DNA of 64,000 nt from Staphylococcus sp. GSSP0090 (GTDB lineage: Bacteria; Bacillota; Bacilli; Staphylococcales; Staphylococcaceae), in the NCBI RefSeq assembly GCF_013391405.1, contig NZ_JACBFD010000007.1:186001-250000 (forward strand), in the 5' to 3' direction. Positions 58,331 to 64,000 of this stretch are shown here, in pieces. The number at the start of each line of letters is the position of its first letter. Position 1 is the stretch's first letter. The notes beneath the pieces were generated by a model. It was not told where the DNA came from. It saw only the letters and a program-made list of their open reading frames with translations, and did no database searches. A program made the translations under genes and the position numbers.

Positions 58331-60424
58331 TTAAAGTAATGCTTTATGTGACGCATTGACACGACCTTGTTTATCAATTTCAGTTACTTTGATTTTGAAA
58401 GTGTCGCCAACTTTTAATACATCTTCAACTTTATCAATACGTTCATTCGCGATTTGTGAAATATGAACAAGTGCATCTTTACCTGGGAATAACTCAACGA
58501 ATGCACCATATTTCTCAATACGTTTAACCTTACCTTCATAGACTTGTCCGACTTCTGCTTCACGTGTAATATCTTCAATGATTGAACGTGCACGTGCTAT
58601 TGCATCTTTATCAACTGCACCGATAAAGATTGTACCATCTTGTTCGATATCTAGTTTTACGCCTGTTTCATCAATGATTTCATTAATTTTTTTACCACCA
58701 GGTCCAATAACGTCTCTAATTTTCTCTGGTTTAATTGTCATCGTAACAACTTTAGGTGCAAAAGCACTTAATTCGCTACGAGAAGTATCAATCGTTTGTA
58801 GCATATGATCTAATATTGCTAAACGACCTTCACGCGCTTGATCTAAAGCTTCTTTAATAATTTCTTTTGTTAAGCCATCAATTTTGATATCCATTTGAAT
58901 TGCTGTGATACCTTCAGATGTACCAGCAACTTTAAAGTCCATATCACCTAGTGCATCTTCCATACCTTGAATATCAGTTAAGATTGTATAACTATCATCT
59001 CGTGTCACTAAGCCCATAGCAATACCAGCAACTGGTGCTTTAATTGGCACACCTGCATCCATTAATGCTAAAGTTGATCCACATATTGAAGCCTGTGATG
59101 ACGAACCATTTGATTCTAATACTTCACTCACAATTCTTACAGTGTACGGGAAGTCTTTCAAATCAGGTATAATGTGACTTAATGCGCGTTCACCTAATGC
59201 ACCATGCCCAATTTCACGACGACCAGGGGAACGTACAGGACCAGTTTCACCTACAGAGTAGTTAGGGAAGTTATAATGATGCATGAAACGTTTTTGTTGT
59301 TCTTCTCCTAAACCATCTAAGATTTGATATTCACTCATTGAACCTAATGTTAATACTGATAATGCTTGTGTTTGACCACGTGTAAACAAACCAGAACCAT
59401 GCGCTCTAGGTAAGACGCCTACTTCTGATTCTAGTGGACGAATTTCATTTGTTTTTCGGCCGTCTGGTCTGATTTTTTCTTCAGCAATTAAACGTCTGAC
59501 TTCTTCTTTTACTAAATCATTTAAAATGCTATTTACTTCTTTAATTAACGCTTCATTATCTGCATCTTCTTCATCAATAAATTCAGCTGCAACTTTTTCT
59601 TTAAGTGCATCTAAATTAATATCTCGTTGTTGTTTATCAAATGTTAAAACAGCATCTTTTAAACCATTCGCTTCTGTTAATTGTTTAACTTTCTCAACTA
59701 ATGCTTCATCTTTTTCTACTGGAACGAATGCTTTTTTCTCTGGTTGGATATGATCAACAATTTCTTGTTGGAAATTAACCAATCGTTGAATTTCGCTATG
59801 TCCAAAGAAAATAGCTTCTAGCATTTCACTCTCAGTAATTTCACTAGCACCCGCTTCAACCATGTTTACTGCATCTTTATGTCCAGCAACTTCCAAGTCT
59901 AAACGTGATACTTCTTTTTGTGCTACTGTCGGGTTGATGACATATTCACCATCAATATATCCAACATTTACACCAGCAATCGGTCCTTGGAATGGAATAT
60001 CAGAAACACTTAACGCCATTGACGAACCAATCATTGCAGCCATTTCTGGTGAGCAATCAGGATCAGCACTAAGTACGGTATTCATAATTTGAACATCATA
60101 CTTATAACCTTTAGGGAACAATGGACGGATAGGTCTATCGATTAAGCGTGCAGTTAAAGTTGCTTCATCGCTTGGACGCCCTTCGCGTTTCTTAAAGCCA
60201 CCTGGGATTTTACCTGCTGCATACATTTTTTCTTCATAGTTAACCATTAATGGGAAAAAGTCACCATCACGCGGTTCTTTTGAAGCTACTGCAGTAGATA
60301 AAACTACAGTATCACCATAACGAACGAGTACGGCTCCATTAGCTTGTTTAGCAAGTTGACCTGTTTCAATCGTTAATGATCTGTTTGCCCACTCGGTTTT
60401 AAAAACTTTTTTCTCTTGAGACAT
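58331..60424 (-). CDS. pnp: Polynucleotide phosphorylase
   Basis: 697-aa 3'-to-5' exoribonuclease that uses phosphate. Two RNase PH domains (about 10-140 and 310-450, the second catalytic), a KH domain with [16 protein letters not shown], and an S1 RNA-binding domain from about 620. ATG with AGAGGAGA upstream. It follows rpsO, as in most bacteria, but a terminator at 60526-60560 stands between them. Confidence 0.98.
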   Translation of the reverse strand: MSQEKKVFKTEWANRSLTIETGQLAKQANGAVLVRYGDTVVLSTAVASKEPRDGDFFPLMVNYEEKMYAAGKIPGGFKKREGRPSDEATLTARLIDRPIRPLFPKGYKYDVQIMNTVLSADPDCSPEMAAMIGSSMALSVSDIPFQGPIAGVNVGYIDGEYVINPTVAQKEVSRLDLEVAGHKDAVNMVEAGASEITESEMLEAIFFGHSEIQRLVNFQQEIVDHIQPEKKAFVPVEKDEALVEKVKQLTEANGLKDAVLTFDKQQRDINLDALKEKVAAEFIDEEDADNEALIKEVNSILNDLVKEEVRRLIAEEKIRPDGRKTNEIRPLESEVGVLPRAHGSGLFTRGQTQALSVLTLGSMSEYQILDGLGEEQQKRFMHHYNFPNYSVGETGPVRSPGRREIGHGALGERALSHIIPDLKDFPYTVRIVSEVLESNGSSSQASICGSTLALMDAGVPIKAPVAGIAMGLVTRDDSYTILTDIQGMEDALGDMDFKVAGTSEGITAIQMDIKIDGLTKEIIKEALDQAREGRLAILDHMLQTIDTSRSELSAFAPKVVTMTIKPEKIRDVIGPGGKKINEIIDETGVKLDIEQDGTIFIGAVDKDAIARARSIIEDITREAEVGQVYEGKVKRIEKYGAFVELFPGKDALVHISQIANERIDKVEDVLKVGDTFKIKVTEIDKQGRVNASHKALL

Positions 60425-60525
60425 TACGAATCTCCTCTCATATATCTATTAGTACTATCATATCATTTCTTAGAATAATTTTATATTAGTATATTCTTTT
60501 TTAAAAAATAGCTGTTCTAAATTAT

Positions 60526-60560
60526 AAAAAAGGGAAAGGACCCTAAAAGGTTCTTTCCCT
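60526..60560 (-). terminator. Terminator between rpsO and pnp
   Basis: AGGGAAAGGACC (60531-60542) pairs with GGTTCTTTCCCT (60549-60560) with one mismatch; A5 at 60526-60530 gives the U-tract. pnp transcription is then by read-through or its own promoter. Confidence 0.85.
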
Positions 60561-60579
60561 ATCAATAAACGTCTTAAAA

Positions 60580-60849
60580 TTAACGACGGATACCTAATGA
60601 TTTAATTAATTCACGGTAACGTTGAACATCTTTGTCACGTAAATAGTTAAGTAAGTGTCTACGACGACCTACCATTTTTAATAATCCGCGACGTGAATGA
60701 TGATCTTTTTTGTGTTCACGTAAATGTTCGTTTAATGCAGTAATTTCTGCAGTTAAAACAGCGATTTGGACTTCTGGTGAACCAGTGTCTGCTTCGTGTG
60801 TACGGTATTCTTTAATTAGTTCATTTTTACGTTCTTGTGAAATTGCCAT
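60580..60849 (-). CDS. rpsO: 30S ribosomal protein S15
   Basis: 89 aa, exactly the usual length. Family hallmarks [19 protein letters not shown] and LLNYLR are present; S15 binds 16S rRNA helices 20-22 early in 30S assembly. ATG at 60849 with AAAGGAGG nine bases upstream; a TTG two codons earlier would overlap the spacer. Confidence 0.98.
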   Translation of the reverse strand: MAISQERKNELIKEYRTHEADTGSPEVQIAVLTAEITALNEHLREHKKDHHSRRGLLKMVGRRRHLLNYLRDKDVQRYRELIKSLGIRR

Positions 60850-60952
60850 TGTCAATTTCCTCCTTTAAATTTTATTCGCCTTTATCCGAGCAAAACGTCG
60901 GAGTCTCGAACTGCCAAGGTAAAGGTGCTTAAATGTGAATTACACATTCGAC

Positions 60953-61924
60953 TTAAATATTATATGATACTTCATCACCAAAATCAACCGATAATAAATA
61001 TTTTGCTTTTTCTTTGTCTTTGTTCATCTGTTCAACTAAAGGATCTATACCATCAAATTTAATTTCTGGTCTTAAATAATGGTGCCAATACACAGTTACA
61101 CGTTCACCATATATATTTTCACTGAAGTCGAATAAATTCACTTCAATCACGACTTGTGCTTTAGAAGGATCATGAAACGTTGGTTTAACCCCAACATTTG
61201 CTACACCTCGATATATTTCTTTATTCACACCAATTTCCATACTAACTGCATAGACGCCATTTTTCGGTAATACATAATCGCCGCTCGGTTGGACATTAGC
61301 AGTAGGGAAACCAATTGTTCTTCCTCGTTTTTCACCTTGAACAACGGTACCTTTAATTCGATAACGGTAACCTAATTCTTCATTGGCCTTCTGCAAGTCG
61401 CCTGTTTTTAGTGACTTTCTAATATCTGTTGTCGAGATTTTCTCTGACTCAATTTCTTGTTTACTCACGACTGTTGTATTGAACTCAGACATCTCATCAA
61501 GAATCATCATGTTCCCTTTACCAAATTTACCAAATGTAAAATCAAAACCAGCAATCACTTCTTTTACATTATTTTTGATAATATAATCTTGAATAAATTC
61601 TTCTGCCGTCACTTCAGCAAACTTAGATGAAAAATTAATAACAATACAATAATCTATACCATATGATTCTAAAATCTCCACCTTATCCTGAATTGGTGTT
61701 AAATAATCTGTTCGTTTTAATTTCGGATTTAATACAACTGAAGGATGTGGGTCAAATGTCATAACTGCTTTTTTTAAATTTTGAGCTTTCGCTTTGGCAT
61801 CCAAAGTTTCAAACACTTTTGCATGACCTTTATGCATACCGTCAAAAAATCCAAAAGCCATCGCAACTGCTTCTTTTATATATTGATTATCTTGAATTGG
61901 ATGCGCTACTTCTATCACTTTCAT
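60953..61924 (-). CDS. ribF: Bifunctional riboflavin kinase/FMN adenylyltransferase
   Basis: 323 aa. The N-terminal nucleotidyltransferase has GFFDGMHKGH (about 26-35) and the C-terminal riboflavin kinase has GRTIGFPTAN (about 205-214) and KNGVYAV. It makes FMN and then FAD. ATG at 61924 with AAGGAG upstream, 13 bases after truB; the longer frame to 61993 has no SD. Confidence 0.97.
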   Translation of the reverse strand: MKVIEVAHPIQDNQYIKEAVAMAFGFFDGMHKGHAKVFETLDAKAKAQNLKKAVMTFDPHPSVVLNPKLKRTDYLTPIQDKVEILESYGIDYCIVINFSSKFAEVTAEEFIQDYIIKNNVKEVIAGFDFTFGKFGKGNMMILDEMSEFNTTVVSKQEIESEKISTTDIRKSLKTGDLQKANEELGYRYRIKGTVVQGEKRGRTIGFPTANVQPSGDYVLPKNGVYAVSMEIGVNKEIYRGVANVGVKPTFHDPSKAQVVIEVNLFDFSENIYGERVTVYWHHYLRPEIKFDGIDPLVEQMNKDKEKAKYLLSVDFGDEVSYNI

Positions 61925-61937
61925 ATGTAAGACTCCT

Positions 61938-62855
61938 TTAGTTAAACACTTTTTTAGGCTTAATTTCATCAAGTTTTTCTGGGTGAGGTTCATAAATTGC
62001 TAATACTTTATGCGTCGTATCATCAACCATTACAACGATGTCATCTATTATTTGTTTGAACTCAGATTTGTAAAACTTTTGTCCATTTAATATTTTTGAT
62101 TTGATGACATCATCAGAAATTAAAATTTGTTTAATACCTTTCAAACCATATTCTATAGGAAATAGTTTCTCATGTAATGCATCATGCTCATGCAGTGACT
62201 TTATATCTTCCAGTGCTAGACTATCCTGGATATCAAATCCACCACTTTGTGTACGTGTCAATTTTGACATATGGGCTGGAAATCCTAGTGCTTTACCTAT
62301 ATCTGTGGCTAGCGTTCTGATATAAGTACCTTTACCACATTCAACGATAATATCGAATTGGCAAGTATCGTCTACAAAACGTAAATTGGAAGTTCGCTTA
62401 ATTTGATAAATGTTGACCATACGCTTTGGTCTTTCAACTTCTTGATTATTTCTTGCGTATTCATATAATTTCTTACCATTTACTTTCACTGAAGAATACA
62501 TCGGTGGAATTTGTACCAGTTCACCCTTAAACTGTTGCAATACATCATCTATAGACTTCGACGAAACATCTTCTTTGTTAACTGCAAGTTGCTCTAATAT
62601 ATCTCCAGTTTGATCTTCAGTCGTCGTTGTTATGCCTAAACTCACTGTCGCTTCATATGTTTTGCCCATTTCCATTATATAATCACTTACTTTAGTAGCA
62701 CTACCAATACAAATAGGTAAAACACCAGAAACTTCTGGATCTAATGTACCTGTGTGACCAACTTTTTTGGTTTTTAAAATTTTTCTTAACTTAAATACAA
62801 CATCATGACTTGTTAAACCACGATCTTTAAATACTGGTAAAATTCCATTATACAT
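61938..62855 (-). CDS. truB: tRNA pseudouridine-55 synthase
   Basis: 305 aa. The catalytic aspartate is D39 in [12 protein letters not shown]; the [13 protein letters not shown] motif and a C-terminal PUA-like part follow. Makes the universal pseudouridine of the T loop. ATG at 62855 with AAGGTG eight bases upstream. In many Firmicutes it is directly after rbfA; here a 597-base repeat-containing gap separates them. Confidence 0.97.
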   Translation of the reverse strand: MYNGILPVFKDRGLTSHDVVFKLRKILKTKKVGHTGTLDPEVSGVLPICIGSATKVSDYIMEMGKTYEATVSLGITTTTEDQTGDILEQLAVNKEDVSSKSIDDVLQQFKGELVQIPPMYSSVKVNGKKLYEYARNNQEVERPKRMVNIYQIKRTSNLRFVDDTCQFDIIVECGKGTYIRTLATDIGKALGFPAHMSKLTRTQSGGFDIQDSLALEDIKSLHEHDALHEKLFPIEYGLKGIKQILISDDVIKSKILNGQKFYKSEFKQIIDDIVVMVDDTTHKVLAIYEPHPEKLDEIKPKKVFN

Positions 62856-62893
62856 TTTCAATTCACCTTCAGAGTCTCATTTTTAATATATAT

Positions 62894-63071
62894 GAGTCTG
62901 TGACATAATTTGATGACTCAGACTCGCTTTCATTTAGTCAACTGGTAACTCAATTTAAAATGTAAAGCCTCACTGCTTTGAAGAGTCTGGGACAAAAATA
63001 GATGGCTCAGACGCTTTATCATTTAGGCAGTAGATGACTGAATTGAAAATGTAAAGTCTCACTGATTTAAA
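62894..63071. repeat. Two tandem copies of an 89-base repeat
   Basis: Copy 1 (62894-62982) and copy 2 (62983-63071) start with GAGTCTG and share CATTTAG, AAAATGTAAAG and CTCACTG blocks in the same order; about three quarters of positions agree. Each begins with a small hairpin (GAGTCTG/CAGACTC in copy 1, GTCTG/CAGAC in copy 2). The GAGTCTGGGACA opening is a common intergenic repeat in staphylococcal genomes. Confidence 0.7.
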
Positions 63072-63177
63072 GAACTACTTTTTCATTTTGTAAAAATGAG
63101 TCGTTCTTATGCATAAGTTAAAACTTATGTATACCATAGAAAAATTTTAGTGAGACTGATGCATGAGCTTTAGCTCA
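63055..63177. other. Multi-hairpin non-coding tract
   Basis: AGTCTCACT (63055-63063) pairs with AGTGAGACT (63149-63157), enclosing two hairpins: AAGAAC/GTTCTT (63070-63108) and CATAAGTT/AACTTATG (63112-63129). A third hairpin TGAGCT/AGCTCA (63164-63177) follows. The layout resembles a branched RNA fold; strand and function unknown. Confidence 0.45.
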
Positions 63178-63283
63178 GGTAAACATTTCAATCCTAGTCA
63201 TCCTTGCCTTGATTGCATAGATAGGACTACGAAATCTCTATTAGAAAATTTGATTTCTGGCCTACTCCCAATTCGCGTTTATG

Positions 63284-63327
63284 TAAAAAAAGCGAGACTG
63301 AAATCAATTGGATTTCATGTTCTCGCT
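63284..63327 (-). terminator. Terminator of rbfA
   Basis: AGCGAGA-TGAAATC (63291-63305) pairs with GATTTCA-TCTCGCT (63311-63327) and a run of A at 63284-63291 gives the U-tract. It stops the upstream transcript before truB. Confidence 0.85.
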
Positions 63328-63452
63328 CCACCGATAAGCATCAACAATTTAAATTCTATTATTGAACTAAATAGAAAGTTATCATCTTGTATCATTTCAT
63401 TAATAAAATGTGCATTTCATATATAATGAATGGCATCTAAATTTATTATTAA

Positions 63453-63797
63453 TTAGTCTTTCTTATGCAAATCTTGTATCATTCTTTCGATTTTATTACC
63501 ATAATCAATGGATTCATCATATTCAAAATTCAATTCTGGTATGATACGGAGTCTCATTCTAGAACCTAATTCAGATTTTATAAAGCCTTTCGCTTTTTCC
63601 AATCCTTTAAAAGTGTCTGCTTTTTGCTTTTCATTACCTAATACAGTTAAATAAACCGTTGCAATAGATAAATCGTTAGTTAATTGTACGTCCGTAATCG
63701 TTAAAAAACCTATTCTTGGATCTTTAACTTTATTATTAGCGATATCCATGATTTCTTGCTTCATTTGTTCGCCTACACGTTCTGCTCTCATATTCAT
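63453..63797 (-). CDS. rbfA: Ribosome-binding factor A
   Basis: 114-aa KH-like protein needed for late 30S maturation. Starts [12 protein letters not shown] and contains [16 protein letters not shown] and [14 protein letters not shown], all typical. ATG at 63797 six bases after GAGGTG; the GTG at 63806 is part of that SD. It has its own promoter upstream (63849-63878) although infB probably lies just beyond the window. Confidence 0.96.
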   Translation of the reverse strand: MNMRAERVGEQMKQEIMDIANNKVKDPRIGFLTITDVQLTNDLSIATVYLTVLGNEKQKADTFKGLEKAKGFIKSELGSRMRLRIIPELNFEYDESIDYGNKIERMIQDLHKKD

Positions 63798-63844
63798 ATT
63801 ATTCACCTCACATATTTATTACTTCGTCAATTGTTTCCTTACTA

Positions 63845-63984
63845 ACAGATTATATGACAGTTTATTTCATGGCGTCAAACAAATTTGATTACTTTATAAT
63901 CCCTTTTATTAAATCTACACGCTTGTATTTATTTTTATAATATATTGCATATTATATATAGAAACTACAGATTGTATGACAGTT
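63845..63984. repeat. Duplicated 18-base promoter box upstream of rbfA
   Basis: ACAGATTATATGACAGTT (63845-63862) recurs at 63967-63984 with one change (A to G). On the minus strand the copies read TATAAT and TACAAT in the same context, so both could act as -10 elements 122 bases apart. Confidence 0.6.
63849..63878 (-). promoter_or_regulatory. rbfA promoter
   Basis: TTGACG (63878-63873), 18-base spacer, TATAAT (63854-63849), about 50 bases before the rbfA start. Confidence 0.65.
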
Positions 63985-64000
63985 AAGCAATATTTTTATT

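Noticed and set aside
63163-63426. Rightward 87-codon ORF between truB and rbfA
   Set aside because: It runs through the hairpin tract and the rbfA terminator, has no SD, and its composition looks random. Treated as non-coding.

Overview
This is a 64 kb stretch of core chromosome from a staphylococcus. The DNA is AT-rich, the start sites carry strong AGGAGG-type Shine-Dalgarno (SD) sequences with many TTG and GTG starts, and the gene order is that of Staphylococcus (hom-thrC-thrB, glnR-glnA, hfq-miaA, glpF-glpK-glpD, mutS-mutL-glpP, rny, recA, the ymf block, pnp-rpsO, ribF-truB-rbfA). Several proteins (RecA, the glutathione-peroxidase homologue, MiaA, RbfA) differ at many positions from the S. 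aureus versions as I remember them, so a coagulase-negative or other non-aureus species is more likely. The window carries no tRNA or rRNA genes, no insertion sequences, no prophage and no CRISPR array.

Layout. 1-6.3 kb: end of an unknown gene, then a threonine operon (hom-thrC-thrB plus a HAD phosphatase) reading left, divergent from an aspartate kinase reading right; their promoters share an overlapping -10 region and a CodY-like box lies in the kinase leader. 6.3-9.6 kb: a pocket of poorly characterised genes (a nucleotidyltransferase-like protein, a DeoR-type sensor without a DNA-binding domain, a membrane protein with a NERD-like domain, the membrane thermonuclease Nuc2, a two-helix membrane peptide). 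9.6-13.4 kb: an ABC transporter and DesKR-like two-component operon with a cluster of GTCAT/ATGAC palindromes upstream. 13.4-13.7 kb: a solitary promoter, 37-codon membrane peptide and terminator. 14-19.5 kb: glnR-glnA with a perfect GlnR operator, a PLP enzyme, hflX, a thiol peroxidase, hfq and miaA.

20.4-33 kb: a lipase, then the glycerol regulon. glpF-glpK starts at a promoter whose -35 is covered by a cre-like site. Both glpF and glpD are preceded by terminator leaders suited to GlpP antitermination. glpP itself follows mutS-mutL. 33-42.4 kb: thiW, ymcA, miaB, a thiamine-binding protein, an Rrf2 regulator, two tandem poly-gamma-glutamate-hydrolase-like paralogues, korA-korB, ymdB and a small orphan. 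42.6-64 kb: rny, recA (SOS box), cinA, pgsA, the ymfM-K-I-H-F-C block with ftsK/spoIIIE, rnjB, pnp, rpsO, ribF, truB and rbfA, which are the RNA-decay and ribosome-maturation genes.

Nearly all transcription runs right to left. The best candidates for undescribed biology are non-coding or very small: the solitary membrane peptide at 13.5 kb, two long inverted-repeat elements (about 33.0 and 56.2 kb) that look like expanded versions of the local terminators, the tandem 89-base repeat plus multi-hairpin tract between truB and rbfA, and the near-identical promoter boxes upstream of rbfA. I did not find a defence island, a biosynthetic cluster or any other clearly new multi-gene system.
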